Shown: positions 8,367 to 17,811 of the stretch, piece by piece
Numbering within the stretch: the first letter of the stretch is position 1
Layout: every line of letters begins with the position of its first letter
NCBI RefSeq assembly: GCF_019457945.1
Contig: NZ_JAHZSU010000001.1
Location: forward strand, 186,001 to 250,000
Direction of reading: 5' to 3'
Source of the DNA: Ornithinimicrobium laminariae
GTDB lineage: Bacteria; Actinomycetota; Actinomycetes; Actinomycetales; Dermatophilaceae
Length of the DNA stretch: 64,000 bases
Notes under the pieces: model-generated
The model's input: only the letters and a program-made list of their open reading frames with translations
Told to the model about the DNA's origin: nothing
The model's database searches: none
Translations under genes and position numbers: made by a program

Positions 8367-9545
8367 ATGTCGTCACCACTAGTTAGCCGGATGCAAGGAT
8401 TCGCGGATTCGATCTTCTCTGAGATGACTCAGCGCGCGCTGCAATACGACGCGGTCAACCTGGGCCAAGGGTTTCCTGACCAAGACACACCTGCTGCCCT
8501 GAAGCAGATTGCCCAGGACCAAATCGCTAGCGGCGCTAACCAATATGCCCCGGGGATCGGCAAGCCCGTGCTGCGCCAAGCAATTGCCGAGCATCAACGC
8601 CGGTTCTATGGGCTCACTGTTGATCCTGACACCGAAGTGCTGGTGACAGTCGGTGCAACCGAGGCGCTGACCGCAACGGTGCTTGCCCTCGTGGAGCCTG
8701 GCGATGAGGTCATCACCTTTGAGCCGTTCTTCGACATCTATGCCTCGGCGATAGCAGTGGCAGGTGGCGTTCAGCGGACTGTCCCGATGCTTTTTCCTGA
8801 TTTCGCGATGGACTTTGACGGGCTCAAGGAGCAGATCAACGACCGCACCCGAGCCATCATGCTGAACAACCCGCACAACCCGACAGGGCGAGTGTTTAGC
8901 GAAGAAGAGTTGAGCCAGTTGGCCGCTATTGCGATTCAGCACGACCTGATCGTTATCAGCGATGAGGTTTATGAGCACTTGGTCTTTGACGGGCTCACTC
9001 ACACGCCGATCGCTGCGCTACCGGGCATGGCGCAGCGGACCCTGACGGTCTCTTCGGGGGGCAAGACTTTCTCGGCTACTGGTTGGAAAGTTGGCTGGGT
9101 CCATGGAAACGCTGAGCTCATCTCTGCGGTGAAGGCAGTCAAGCAAGCTATGACTTTTGCCGCCTCTGGGCCGTTCCAGGATGCGATTGCCGAAGGCTTG
9201 GGCTTTTCGGATAAGTTTTTCGCGGCTGGCGCCGAAGATTTGCAGTCGCGCCGCGATTTGCTCCTTGCTGGCCTGACTGAGATCGGCATACCTTTTGCGC
9301 AGCCAGCCGGGACCTACTTCGTCGTGGCCGACGTGTCCGGCCTCGGCGGTGCAGATGCCCTTGCCTTCTGTCGGCGAGCACCGAAGGAGTATGGCGTGGT
9401 CGCCGTGCCAGTCTCTGCGTTCTGCGCGACGACTGACCACTCGGCATCGTTGGTGCGGCTGGCCTATTGCAAGCGGCCAGAGACCATCAGCGCCGGGATA
9501 GATAAGCTTGCCGCTCTCGCCCCTGACCCCGCGAAGATGCCCTGA
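8367..9545 (+). CDS. PLP-dependent class I/II aminotransferase, probably N-succinyldiaminopimelate aminotransferase (DapC-like)
   Basis: The 392-residue product is a fold-type I aminotransferase. It has [13 protein letters not shown] near the N-terminus, [26 protein letters not shown] and the PLP lysine in [16 protein letters not shown] (about residue 233). The closest family I can name is the DapC/kynurenine-aminotransferase-like group, which in actinobacteria acts in the succinylase branch of lysine and diaminopimelate synthesis. Substrate cannot be read from sequence, and methionine or kynurenine aminotransferase is also possible. It diverges from rpsB and is followed after one base by xerC. 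Confidence 0.8.
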   Translation: MSSPLVSRMQGFADSIFSEMTQRALQYDAVNLGQGFPDQDTPAALKQIAQDQIASGANQYAPGIGKPVLRQAIAEHQRRFYGLTVDPDTEVLVTVGATEALTATVLALVEPGDEVITFEPFFDIYASAIAVAGGVQRTVPMLFPDFAMDFDGLKEQINDRTRAIMLNNPHNPTGRVFSEEELSQLAAIAIQHDLIVISDEVYEHLVFDGLTHTPIAALPGMAQRTLTVSSGGKTFSATGWKVGWVHGNAELISAVKAVKQAMTFAASGPFQDAIAEGLGFSDKFFAAGAEDLQSRRDLLLAGLTEIGIPFAQPAGTYFVVADVSGLGGADALAFCRRAPKEYGVVAVPVSAFCATTDHSASLVRLAYCKRPETISAGIDKLAALAPDPAKMP

Positions 9546-9546
9546 G

Positions 9547-10464
9547 ATGTCTCAGCGGGCACTCCCGACAACGCTGCTCGACTCTTTTGCCGATCATCTG
9601 CAGGTTTCGCAGGGCAGGTCATCGCACACGGTTCGTGCCTATCTGGGTGATCTGCGCTCCCTCAACGATGCGCTAGCCAAGCAAGGGATCACCTCGATCA
9701 ATCACGTGACCCTTCGGGTGCTGCGCTCGTGGTTGGCGCTGCAGAGCGAATCGGGCGCGGCGCGCTCCACCATTTCTCGCCGGTGCGCGAGCGCCAAGAC
9801 CTTCTTTCGCTGGGCTCTTGATCGCGGCGTCATCGCGGCTGACCCCTCTCTTCGTTTAGTGGCTCCAACCAAAGAGCGCCACCTGCCCGAGGTGTTGGCT
9901 GCCGACCAGGCCAGCAAATTGCTCGACCTCGCCGCTCTGGCTAGTGATGACGGTGACCCGTTGCACGGCCGCAATCGGGCTGCACTGGAGTTGTTGTACG
10001 CCAGCGGCATCCGGGTAGGCGAGCTCGTCGGGCTCGACATCGACGACGTCGATCTGATGGATGCCACTGTGCGGGTCCTGGGCAAGGGCAACAAGCAACG
10101 CGTTGTGCCCTTTGGCAAACCGGCTGGCGATGCTATTGAGGCCTATCTCAAGGGCGCTCGCCCGCAACTGGTGACAGCAGAATCTGGCTCAGCGCTGCTA
10201 TTGGGCAGGAAGGGCAAACGCGCCGACCAACGCCAGATTCGAGCCGCCCTTAGCGATCTGCTTCAGCACCTGCCGGACTCGCCCGACGCTTCGCCCCACG
10301 CGCTACGGCATAGCGCGGCGACTCACCTGCTGGATGGTGGAGCCGACGTGCGGACCGTGCAAGAAGTCCTCGGCCACGCCAGTTTGGCGACGACACAGAT
10401 CTACACGCACGTTTCGACTGAGCGACTTCGAGCGGCCTACCGGCAAGCACACCCGCGGGCCTAG
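9547..10464 (+). CDS. xerC: Tyrosine recombinase XerC
   Basis: XerC with XerD resolves chromosome dimers at dif. The 305-residue product has an N-terminal SAM-like DNA-binding domain (about 1-90) and a catalytic domain with the expected residues: Arg in ASGIRVGELVGL, His-x-x-Arg in PHALRHSAATHLL, the second His in LGHASLATTQ and the nucleophile Tyr in IYTHVSTERL. The length fits Xer proteins rather than a phage integrase, and there are no att-like repeats or tRNA beside it. The ATG at 9547 is one base after the aminotransferase stop; an in-frame upstream start at 9508 would overlap that gene. Confidence 0.92.
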   Translation: MSQRALPTTLLDSFADHLQVSQGRSSHTVRAYLGDLRSLNDALAKQGITSINHVTLRVLRSWLALQSESGAARSTISRRCASAKTFFRWALDRGVIAADPSLRLVAPTKERHLPEVLAADQASKLLDLAALASDDGDPLHGRNRAALELLYASGIRVGELVGLDIDDVDLMDATVRVLGKGNKQRVVPFGKPAGDAIEAYLKGARPQLVTAESGSALLLGRKGKRADQRQIRAALSDLLQHLPDSPDASPHALRHSAATHLLDGGADVRTVQEVLGHASLATTQIYTHVSTERLRAAYRQAHPRA

Positions 10465-10511
10465 CCTCGCCGCCCGCCATGGCCGAGTATCAGCCGCGAC
10501 CGGCAACCTCT

Positions 10512-11003
10512 TCACCCCATAGGCAACAGCGCCACCTCGTAACCCGCTAGGAGAAATATCGGGTTGAGGTAGGTATCGCCCCGCTTTGCCCCAAGGTGCA
10601 GGCAAGTCCCGATGGCGCAGTGGTCCTTCCCTTCGACCAAGTGCCCGATGGGCTGACCCCGCGCGACGTGATCGCCCTTCGAGACTGAGGCGTCGATCGG
10701 TTGGTAAGTGCTGTTGATGCCGCCGTCGTGCTCAATAGACAGAATGCCAATCCCAGCAATGGAGCCGCTAAAGGCCACCACGCCTTCGTCCACGGCGTAC
10801 AACTGGTCCCCATCGAGACCAGCCAAGTCGACTCCGCGATGGCCAGGGAGCCAACGTTGAGCTGGCGGGTCGAATGCTTCTCGCACCGCTACCTCACGCC
10901 CCTGGGGCCATTCCCAGATCGGCTCCGACTCGGCAAAGGGTGGCTGGACAAGCGCCACCGCAGCAATCAACGTCGGCAGCTTTTTCGCTAGACCCGTTGC
11001 CAT
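10512..11003 (-). CDS. Secreted M23 family metallopeptidase
   Basis: The 163-residue product has a short N-terminal hydrophobic signal-like segment (about 8-24) and then a LytM/M23 domain. GHRGVDLAG supplies the H-x3-D metal ligands. The second motif reads TCLHLGA, with Cys at the first position of the usual HxH; I recall that variant in actinobacterial M23 proteins, where it may reduce or alter catalysis. It probably acts on or binds peptidoglycan outside the membrane. Its start overlaps the end of dprA by 16 bases, so it is the last gene of the dprA operon, convergent with xerC. Confidence 0.85.
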   Translation of the reverse strand: MATGLAKKLPTLIAAVALVQPPFAESEPIWEWPQGREVAVREAFDPPAQRWLPGHRGVDLAGLDGDQLYAVDEGVVAFSGSIAGIGILSIEHDGGINSTYQPIDASVSKGDHVARGQPIGHLVEGKDHCAIGTCLHLGAKRGDTYLNPIFLLAGYEVALLPMG

Positions 11004-12151
11004 TGAAGTCCCTCCCGACGGACTCGCCCACTCGCTTCAAGTCGGCCTAGCGCTGACAATGCCTCCAGTGCGCTGAGCCCGGCGACGCGAGTCACCTCTT
11101 CAACGTCCATGCCGCGACGGCCCGGTGGCCTCAGACATTCCCACACCCTCAACTCCAGCCCTTCCAAGCCGTCATGGGAGCGGTGGGGGCCATTCTTGGG
11201 TGGCGCCAGATCTTCGCCTATTGCGCCACAGAGATCACGCACCTCGGCTGCGTCGGTGACCAGCACGGCACGACCTGCTCGGATCTCTTCATGGCAGCCA
11301 GCGGAGACCATTGAGGTCACCGGCCCCGGCAGCGCCCCCACCGGCCTATTCAACGCGACGGCTTCGGACACGGTGCTCCTGGCTCCCGAGCGCAGACCCG
11401 CCTCAACCATCACGGTGCCCACACTGGCCGCGGCAATGAGGCGGTTCCTGGCCAAGAATCGAGTCCGCAGGGGCGCTGCACCTGGTGGGACTTCGCTGAG
11501 CACCGCGCCGTTCTCGGCGACTTGCGCCAGCAAGTTGCTATGTCGGGCTGGATAGGCGCGGTCAACACCGCAGGCAAGGAAGGCCAACGTGCGGCCACCG
11601 GCAGCGAGCGCTCCCCGATGGGCTGCGGCGTCGATCCCATAGGCTGCGCCGGAGACGATGCTGAAACCCTGGTCGCACAACTCACCAGCCAGAGAGGACG
11701 CCTCTCGGTCTCCATAGTGGGTGCTGGCGCGAGCGCCCACTATCGAGATCGACCGATGACAGGCAACGGCTGGGGACTGCTCACCTCGAGACCACAGCGC
11801 CCAGGGTGGGTGTTCCAACTCATCAAGTCGGGATGGCCAGCCAGGCTGGCCCGGTAGCAGAATGACGGCACCCACTTTGGCGGCCATTTCCAACTCACGG
11901 TCGACGTCTACGTGGGCTAATCGGGCAGCAAACCTTGCTCCGATGTCGACTTCGATGCCGGATTCTTTGCCACCTCCGCGCGAGATGCTGGTCTGCACAC
12001 GCTCCAGAGCTTGGCGTAGGCCCCATTGTTCGATGAGCCTGCGTGCCAACTTGTCTTGTGGCTCGGCGATTCTTGCCCAGGTGAGTCTGACCCTCAGATC
12101 GTCCACATCCTGGCCCCTTGTGGCTTCTGTATCCGTGGCTGGCTCGCTCAT
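10988..12151 (-). CDS. dprA: DNA-processing protein DprA
   Basis: DprA protects incoming single-stranded DNA and loads RecA. The 387-residue product has an N-terminal helical region, a Rossmann-fold core (SIVGARASTHYGD near 145, SGAAYGIDAAAHRGAL near 175, ARNRLIAAAS and EAGLRSGA) and a C-terminal winged-helix region from about 330 (GMDVEEVTRVAGLS). The start overlaps the comM stop (ATGA). It is conserved in this position even in actinobacteria not known to be naturally competent, so it may serve general recombination. Confidence 0.93.
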   Translation of the reverse strand: MSEPATDTEATRGQDVDDLRVRLTWARIAEPQDKLARRLIEQWGLRQALERVQTSISRGGGKESGIEVDIGARFAARLAHVDVDRELEMAAKVGAVILLPGQPGWPSRLDELEHPPWALWSRGEQSPAVACHRSISIVGARASTHYGDREASSLAGELCDQGFSIVSGAAYGIDAAAHRGALAAGGRTLAFLACGVDRAYPARHSNLLAQVAENGAVLSEVPPGAAPLRTRFLARNRLIAAASVGTVMVEAGLRSGARSTVSEAVALNRPVGALPGPVTSMVSAGCHEEIRAGRAVLVTDAAEVRDLCGAIGEDLAPPKNGPHRSHDGLEGLELRVWECLRPPGRRGMDVEEVTRVAGLSALEALSALGRLEASGRVRREGLQWQRV

Positions 12152-13686
12152 GCCGCTCGCGCTCCCCCGTGATTTCGTAGGCTCAAAGCCACGCCCAGAT
12201 CATCAGCTGTCGGGGTCTCGTGGCCTTGCAGATCGGCCACGGTCCAGGCGACCCGCAGGCATCGGTCATATCCGCGCAGCGTCAGATCGCCTCGATCAAG
12301 TGCCCGATCGATGGGTGATCGCACCCTCCCGGGCAGTCGAAATCGGCCATCACGCAATTCGCGTCCTGGTGCCTGAGCATTAACTTGCCAGCTTTTAGCG
12401 CTCCACCGTGCCCTTTGCTTTTCGCGGGCATGCAGCACTCGTGCGCTGATGTCGGCGGACGTCTCGCCCGCTGGCGCCATCAGATCTACCCGAGCGATAG
12501 GCAGCACGTTGAGGCGCACATCCATTCGATCCAGTAGCGGCCCAGATAATTTGGCGAGGTAGGCTCTGCGGGCGGCTGGCGTGCAAGTGCACTTTGCGCC
12601 CTTGCCGTAGCCGTGACCACACGGACATGGGTTGGCTGCCAGCACTAGTTGAAAGCTAGCCGGCAGATGCACGTGCCGCTCTGCTCGCGCGATCACCACC
12701 CGGCCAGACTCCAACGGTTGGCGCAGTCCGTCGAGCACGTCTCGCCGGAACTCGGGGGCCTCATCTAAGAAGAGAACTCCTTGGTGGGCCCGTGACACCG
12801 CGCCGGGCCGCACTCGGCCCGATCCGCCACCGATGACGGCAGACATAGAAGCCCCATGGTGCGGCGCCACGAACGGCGCACGCTCGATGAGGTCTTCACT
12901 GCCCGGCAACTCCCCCAGAACCGAATGAATGCTCGTGACTTCCATCGCTTGGTCATAGGGCAGGGGTGGGAGCACCGATGGCATCCGCTCGGCCAACATT
13001 GTCTTGCCTGCGCCGGGTGGCCCGATGAGCAGCATGTGATGACGCCCAGCAGCCGCGACCTCAAGACCGAGTCTGGCTTCGGGCTGTCCGACCACATCCG
13101 ACATGTCAGGGTGCTTGGTCGGAGCACGGCGTGGGTGTGGGATATCCAACAACGGTGGCTCGTCACCTTGAGCCAATCGCCCGTATAAGGCCAACACATC
13201 AGCCAAGTCCCGCACGGCAATGACACGCACCCCAGTCACCAGAGCTGCTTCACGAGCGCTGCCCAACGGGACCATCACATTGCTAACCCCCGCCTCAGAG
13301 AGAGCCAAAACCATTGGCAGCACTCCGGCAACGGGTCGCACCGTGCCGTCCAGCCCCAGTTCGCCGATGTGACCAAAATCCGCAGACTGGCGAGCAGTGA
13401 TCTTTCGGTCAGCGGCGAGCAGAGCAACGGCTAGAGCCAAGTCAAAGCCGCTGCCGTTCTTTGGCACGCTTGCTGGCGAGAGGTTAAGGGTCCACCGCTG
13501 CGCCGTCAGCGCTACCCCGGTGATCGAGGTGGCAGCGCGGACCCGGTCGGGGGCTTGAGCGCAGGCTGCGTCGGCGAGCCCAGTGACGACATAGGCGGGC
13601 AAGCCCGAGTGACCGTAGGCTTCAACCCGCACCACAGCGCCTCGGACACCGTTAAGTCCAACCGCAAAGGTTGAGGCAAACCCCAT
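12148..13686 (-). CDS. comM: YifB/ComM family Mg-chelatase-like AAA+ ATPase
   Basis: The 512-residue product has an N-terminal Lon-like domain (about 1-170), the Mg-chelatase AAA+ core with Walker A GPPGAGKTMLAERMP and the Walker B segment LFLDEAPEF, and a C-terminal domain with RVAWTVADLQG. ComM is described in other bacteria as a hexameric helicase promoting branch migration during transformation. The frame is open further upstream, but the family begins near MGFASTFAVGLNG, giving the ATG at 13686, which shares one base with the yraN stop (TGATG). It is coupled to dprA downstream. Confidence 0.93.
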   Translation of the reverse strand: MGFASTFAVGLNGVRGAVVRVEAYGHSGLPAYVVTGLADAACAQAPDRVRAATSITGVALTAQRWTLNLSPASVPKNGSGFDLALAVALLAADRKITARQSADFGHIGELGLDGTVRPVAGVLPMVLALSEAGVSNVMVPLGSAREAALVTGVRVIAVRDLADVLALYGRLAQGDEPPLLDIPHPRRAPTKHPDMSDVVGQPEARLGLEVAAAGRHHMLLIGPPGAGKTMLAERMPSVLPPLPYDQAMEVTSIHSVLGELPGSEDLIERAPFVAPHHGASMSAVIGGGSGRVRPGAVSRAHQGVLFLDEAPEFRRDVLDGLRQPLESGRVVIARAERHVHLPASFQLVLAANPCPCGHGYGKGAKCTCTPAARRAYLAKLSGPLLDRMDVRLNVLPIARVDLMAPAGETSADISARVLHAREKQRARWSAKSWQVNAQAPGRELRDGRFRLPGRVRSPIDRALDRGDLTLRGYDRCLRVAWTVADLQGHETPTADDLGVALSLRNHGGARAA

Positions 13687-14063
13687 CACGCCACCCCGCG
13701 TAGGTGCTGAACCAACGGCTCTGCTCCAGGCCTGAGCATGATTCCGACGACGTCGACCCGGATCAAACTCGCTTGCACCTCGTGCTCGCGAGCGTAGGCC
13801 CACGCCAACCGGCGCAACCGCCCCAGTTTTGCCCTAGTGACGGCTTCGACCGGGGCACCAAAGCGAGCGGATCTTCTGGTCTTCACTTCGACAATCACCA
13901 GGGTCAAGCCATCGCGGGCTATTAGGTCTATCTCGCCCCACTGACAGCGCCAATTGCGCTCAATGACCTGCCAGCCCCACTCTGAAGCCAGATTGGCTGC
14001 GATCTCCTCGCCGTGATCCCCCACTGCGCGAGCAAGTTTGTGCGACATTCCCGTGTCGGGCAT
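13686..14063 (-). CDS. YraN (UPF0102) family putative endonuclease
   Basis: The 125-residue product is a UPF0102 protein with a restriction-endonuclease-like fold. NWRCQWGEIDLIARDG and IVEVKTRRSARFGAP provide the Glu-Asp-Glu-x-Lys type catalytic pattern. Its role is not firmly known. The start at 14063 is chosen because GGAGG lies seven bases upstream; an ATG at 14048 is an alternative, and the longer open frame lacks family features. It sits in the conserved rnhB-DUF2469-yraN-comM-dprA order. Confidence 0.9.
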   Translation of the reverse strand: MPDTGMSHKLARAVGDHGEEIAANLASEWGWQVIERNWRCQWGEIDLIARDGLTLVIVEVKTRRSARFGAPVEAVTRAKLGRLRRLAWAYAREHEVQASLIRVDVVGIMLRPGAEPLVQHLRGVA

Positions 14064-14209
14064 CTCCCCACCTCCAGCACTCACCTTCGCCGATGAGCAC
14101 GGCGTGCAGGGGCCGAAGCCGCTCACGGTGGACAACCCCACGGTCACAGCAGGGATGTGGAAATAGCCTTCGAGCTACGTGCATTTCGCTCGGCGAGCCC
14201 ACAGCTCGG

Positions 14210-14515
14210 TTAGGACGGAACCTCAAGATCTGACTTGGAGATTTCCTCAACGTTGACGTCTTTAAAGGTGATGACCCGCACCTTTTTGACGAATCGTGCC
14301 GGCCGATACACGTCCCACACCCAGGCGTCGGTCATCGTGACTTCAAACCAGGTTTCGGATCCAGCGTTCCGGACCTGCACATCAACATCGTTGGCCAAAT
14401 AGAACCGTCGCTCAGTCTCTACGACATGGCTAAAGAGCCCGACGACATCGCGGTATTCGCGATACAACTGCAATTCCATGTCGGATTCATAGCGCTCGAG
14501 ATCTTCGGTGCTCAT
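14210..14515 (-). CDS. DUF2469 family protein
   Basis: The 101-residue product matches the actinobacterial DUF2469 family, recognisable by the N-terminal EDLERYESDMELQLYREYRDV and the following VVETERRFYLANDVDV region. Its function is unknown to me. Its ATG overlaps the rnhB stop (ATGA) and it is always found beside rnhB in the genomes I recall. There are no membrane segments and no cysteines, and the helix at the N-terminus is rich in Glu and Arg. A 146-base gap separates it from yraN. Confidence 0.88.
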   Translation of the reverse strand: MSTEDLERYESDMELQLYREYRDVVGLFSHVVETERRFYLANDVDVQVRNAGSETWFEVTMTDAWVWDVYRPARFVKKVRVITFKDVNVEEISKSDLEVPS

Positions 14516-15222
14516 ACCTGACGTCCCTTCTCGTGTGCGCCGGTGAGGTTCCAGCTCCGCCGGTGATGCTCGCAGGGGCCATGCTCGCGCAAAGCCTCTT
14601 GGTGACCCGGCGCAGCGTACCCCTTGTTGAGGTCCCACTCGAAGGGCGGATACGACGTCGCTAGGTCGACCATCATGCTGTCTCGAGTCACCTTAGCCAG
14701 AACACTGGCGGCCGCTACGGACGAACACGACATATCTGCCTTGATCAGCGTCTGCACGGGTGGGGCTTGCCCAGACTGCGGGTCAGCAAAGCCAAAAAGG
14801 CCAACCTGCTCAGGCACTGTGAGCCAGTCATGATTGCCGTCGAGGATGATGATGTCGGGCACCAGATCCAGTTGAGCCAAGGCACGCTGACCAGCGATCC
14901 GAAGACCAGTCATGATCCCGTGAGCGTCAATCTCTTCTGGGTATGCGTGGCCCACCCCCCAGCTCAAAGCCCACCGCTGCAGTTGGGGAACCATCCGCTC
15001 TCGTGCTGCTGCACTAAGCAATTTGGAGTCTTTGACTCCCGCCGGAGCCGATTTGGTTGCGGTGTTGATCGCTACCACCCCCACACTGACCGGCCCAGCC
15101 AATGCTCCCCGGCCCACTTCATCCATGCCCACGACCACGTCATACCCCTGACGTTGCAGTGTCCGTTCGTGGCGCAGGGAGGGCTTGCCGCTGGGGATCT
15201 TCTTGGCGCGCGTCACGCTCAT
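14512..15222 (-). CDS. rnhB: Ribonuclease HII
   Basis: RNase HII removes ribonucleotides and RNA from DNA hybrids. The 236-residue product has GMDEVGRGALAGPV (Asp-Glu of the metal site), VKDSKLLS, ILDGNHD and the KADMSCSSVAAASVLAKVTRD region with the last catalytic Asp. The ATG at 15222 overlaps the lepB stop, which fits operon coupling; an extended frame upstream lies inside lepB. The DUF2469 gene follows with an ATGA overlap. Confidence 0.94.
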   Translation of the reverse strand: MSVTRAKKIPSGKPSLRHERTLQRQGYDVVVGMDEVGRGALAGPVSVGVVAINTATKSAPAGVKDSKLLSAAARERMVPQLQRWALSWGVGHAYPEEIDAHGIMTGLRIAGQRALAQLDLVPDIIILDGNHDWLTVPEQVGLFGFADPQSGQAPPVQTLIKADMSCSSVAAASVLAKVTRDSMMVDLATSYPPFEWDLNKGYAAPGHQEALREHGPCEHHRRSWNLTGAHEKGRQV

Positions 15223-15977
15223 GGCGCAGGGATTTGGCTCAGCGTGTCTGGCGGCGAGAGCCAATCGAGGTGGTTGAGTGGCCAAACCAGCACGAAAGCT
15301 TGTCCTACGACGTTGTCCATCGGCACCGAACCCACAGCCCCGGTGCCATCATCGTGCACTCGCGAGTCAGCGGAGTTGGAGCGGTGGTCACCCATCACCC
15401 ACAGGCCGTCTTGGGGCACCGTGATGTCGAAGTCGATGGTGCTGGGCGCATCGCCCGGGTAAAGGTAAGCCTCATCCAGTGGCTGATCATTTACCGTGAT
15501 GCGGCCATCAGCGTCGCAACAGACGACATGATCGCCACCGACACCGATCACTCGCTTGATCAGGTGATTGCCCTCGCCCGTGGGCGCCAAGCCGACAAAC
15601 TCCATGACGTCGACTGCGCCGTTTAAGAACGGGCCACGGTCAACGGGAGTGATCGCGGGGAGCCACTCATTGGGGTCCTCGAAAACGACAACATCACCGC
15701 GGTCGATGTCGGCGGGCCCGGCCTGAATCTTGCTGACCAACACCCGGTCCCCTACCTGCAGGGTGTTTTCCATCGATCCGGACGGGATCCAGAATGCCTG
15801 CACCAGGAACGTCTTGATCAAGAACGAAACGACCAAGGCGATGACTGCCACCATCGCGATTTCTTTGATCAGGGCACCAAAGCGCCCTAGAGACGACGAT
15901 GCCGTCGCGCCAGAGTCTTGTCGACTCCTGCGCGACGGCGTGTCAGGATCGAAACCAGTTGTGGATTCGTCCGTCAC
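15219..15977 (-). CDS. lepB: Signal peptidase I
   Basis: LepB cleaves signal peptides on the outer face of the membrane. The 252-residue product has a disordered Ser/Arg-rich N-terminus, one transmembrane helix (about 38-58), then the S26 core: the nucleophile Ser in IPSGSMENTLQVGD (about 74), the general-base Lys in LIKRVIGVGGD and the C-terminal GDHRSNSADSR box. The gene lies between rplS and rnhB, its usual actinobacterial position, and overlaps rnhB by four bases. Confidence 0.95.
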   Translation of the reverse strand: MTDESTTGFDPDTPSRRSRQDSGATASSSLGRFGALIKEIAMVAVIALVVSFLIKTFLVQAFWIPSGSMENTLQVGDRVLVSKIQAGPADIDRGDVVVFEDPNEWLPAITPVDRGPFLNGAVDVMEFVGLAPTGEGNHLIKRVIGVGGDHVVCCDADGRITVNDQPLDEAYLYPGDAPSTIDFDITVPQDGLWVMGDHRSNSADSRVHDDGTGAVGSVPMDNVVGQAFVLVWPLNHLDWLSPPDTLSQIPAP

Positions 15978-16059
15978 AAAGTGTCCTTAGGTTACCTAGT
16001 AGTGATGCCCGCTAAATCTAGAAGCACCGTAAGCCAGGCACCTGAGGGGTTGCTGCGAT

Positions 16060-16422
16060 TTACTTCGCGGCGCTCGGGGTTTCGCGCTTCTCGCGGATGC
16101 GAGCGGCCTTACCGCGCAGGTTGCGGAGGTAATACAGCTTGGCGCGACGAACGTCACCGCGGCTGACCAACTCGATCTTCTCGACCTGGGGGGTGTGCAC
16201 CGGGAAGGTACGCTCCACGCCGGTGCCGAAGGAGACCTTGCGGACCGTGTAGGTCTCGCCAATGCCGCCACCGTGACGACGGATTACGACGCCCTGGAAC
16301 ACCTGGACACGCTGACGGTTACCTTCAATAACCTTCACGTGCACCTTGATGTTGTCACCGGCGCGGAAGTCCGGGATGTCGTCGCGGAGGCTGGCTGCAT
16401 CAACAGCGTCAAGCTTGTGCAT
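16060..16422 (-). CDS. rplS: 50S ribosomal protein L19
   Basis: L19 lies at the 30S-50S interface. The 120-residue product matches the whole family: [51 protein letters not shown] and the C-terminal [18 protein letters not shown]. The ATG at 16422 is preceded by GAAAGAGA. It is 189 bases after trmD, so it may have its own promoter; hairpins are present in that gap. Confidence 0.97.
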   Translation of the reverse strand: MHKLDAVDAASLRDDIPDFRAGDNIKVHVKVIEGNRQRVQVFQGVVIRRHGGGIGETYTVRKVSFGTGVERTFPVHTPQVEKIELVSRGDVRRAKLYYLRNLRGKAARIREKRETPSAAK

Positions 16423-16470
16423 GAGTGTCTCTTTCTCGCCAATGCCACAGGTCATCAACGCGGTTCAAGT

Positions 16471-16543
16471 GCACCATCAAGTGGTGCGAATGGAAGTCAA
16501 AGTTGCGCTGCAAACTGGTGCACTCTCCCCCCTGTGGCAGGGG
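16471..16543 (-). promoter_or_regulatory. Hairpins in the rplS upstream region
   Basis: In the 189-base gap before rplS, GCACCA at 16471-16476 pairs with TGGTGC at 16482-16487, and CCCCTG at 16529-16534 pairs with CAGGGG at 16538-16543. These lie about 49-121 bases before the L19 start. They could be a ribosomal-protein leader, or incidental stems downstream of trmD. No T-run follows either, so they are not clear terminators. Confidence 0.3.
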
Positions 16544-16611
16544 CACACCTCTACGTCAGCAGACGCAACTCTTGAGTTTGCCACATGAAGCACAACGGCC
16601 AAAATCGCCGC

Positions 16612-17811
16612 TCAGCGGGAAATCCGCTTGGCCAAGTGCTTCGTGGGCACGCCCAAGTGTTCGCTTGCCCCCGTCACCCGGTAGCCAGCCTTGCGATACA
16701 TGGTCAGGTTTCGCTTGGAGTTCGCACCGGTGAACAGGACAACTGATCTAACCTGCTCTGGCGCGTGCGACTCAGCAAACTCCAAGAGCCACCGACCAAT
16801 CCCTTGACCCTGCAGGTCAGGAGCGACAATCAGGCGGCCAATCTCCCAGTCATGACCACTCAGGCGGGCACGCACCGATCCGATCATCCGCCCCTGCGAA
16901 CGTAGGACCCAGGTCGTCCATTCGGCCAACGCCTCGCGAACCGAGTCTGTCGTTTCGTTCAGCGCCGGCAAACCAAACGAGTCATGGTCCCGCCCCTCTG
17001 CTACATAGCAGGCGACCGTCAACGTTAAGAGTTCACCTGCATCTGCCGGCTGCGCGGTCTGCACGTCGCCGCTCTCGATGCGCTGCGGGCGCAGGCTTTG
17101 AGTGGCAGACCATAAGTCGGGACGCCGGGCGGCCGTGCGCTCGAGTCGCTGCTCGTGACGCCAGGTGTGGATCGCTGCGTGATTACCCGTCAAGAGAATC
17201 TCTGGGACACCACGGTCGCGCCATACTGCGGGCTTGGTGTAGACCGGATACTCCAACAAACCGTCCTCGTGGGACTCTTCGACGAGGGATTCTTGATTGC
17301 CGATGACGCCTGGCACCAGCCGCACGATGGCTTCGACCATGGCCAGCACGGCTACCTCTCCCCCATTCAGCACATAGTCACCCAGCGACACGATTCGCAC
17401 GTCGTATCGCTGCGCAGCGAAGTCGAAGACACGCTCGTCGATGCCCTCATAGCGCCCACAGGCGAAGACCAGATTTGGTGCCTGAGCCAATTCTGCGGCC
17501 ATCTTTTGCGTGAACCGCTGCCCCGAGGGGCCCGGCACAATCAGAATCGGCCGCTCATGGTCACCCTGATGATTGCCCGCAATGTCATCCGCCACGGCAT
17601 CAAGGCCTTGGGCCCACGGCTCGGGCTTCATCACCATGCCGGCGCCGCCGCCATACGGAGTGTCATCAACGCTGTTGTGCCGGTCGGTCGTCCAGTCGCG
17701 CAAGTTATGGGCGCGGACATCGAGCAGGCCACGTTCGCGGGATTTGCCGATCAGCGACAGGTCTAGCGGGGCGAGGTATTCGGGGAAGATGCTGAGGACG
17801 TCGATGCGCAT
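16612..17811 (-). CDS. trmD: tRNA (guanine-N1)-methyltransferase fused to a C-terminal GNAT acetyltransferase domain
   Basis: The first 235 or so residues are a complete TrmD, which methylates G37 of tRNAs next to the anticodon. Signatures include [26 protein letters not shown], the trefoil-knot SAM loop [11 protein letters not shown] and the C-terminal [18 protein letters not shown]. Normal TrmD ends there. This protein continues to 399 residues with a GNAT-like domain: [21 protein letters not shown], then the acetyl-CoA loop [15 protein letters not shown] and a C-terminal strand with [10 protein letters not shown]. The join is in frame with no stop. Activity and target of the added domain are unknown. 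It follows rimM immediately. Confidence 0.93.
   Translation of the reverse strand: MRIDVLSIFPEYLAPLDLSLIGKSRERGLLDVRAHNLRDWTTDRHNSVDDTPYGGGAGMVMKPEPWAQGLDAVADDIAGNHQGDHERPILIVPGPSGQRFTQKMAAELAQAPNLVFACGRYEGIDERVFDFAAQRYDVRIVSLGDYVLNGGEVAVLAMVEAIVRLVPGVIGNQESLVEESHEDGLLEYPVYTKPAVWRDRGVPEILLTGNHAAIHTWRHEQRLERTAARRPDLWSATQSLRPQRIESGDVQTAQPADAGELLTLTVACYVAEGRDHDSFGLPALNETTDSVREALAEWTTWVLRSQGRMIGSVRARLSGHDWEIGRLIVAPDLQGQGIGRWLLEFAESHAPEQVRSVVLFTGANSKRNLTMYRKAGYRVTGASEHLGVPTKHLAKRISR

Noticed and set aside
9547..10464. XerC-like gene as a phage integrase or island marker
   Set aside because: Length and motifs fit chromosomal XerC, and no att repeats, tRNA or phage genes lie beside it.
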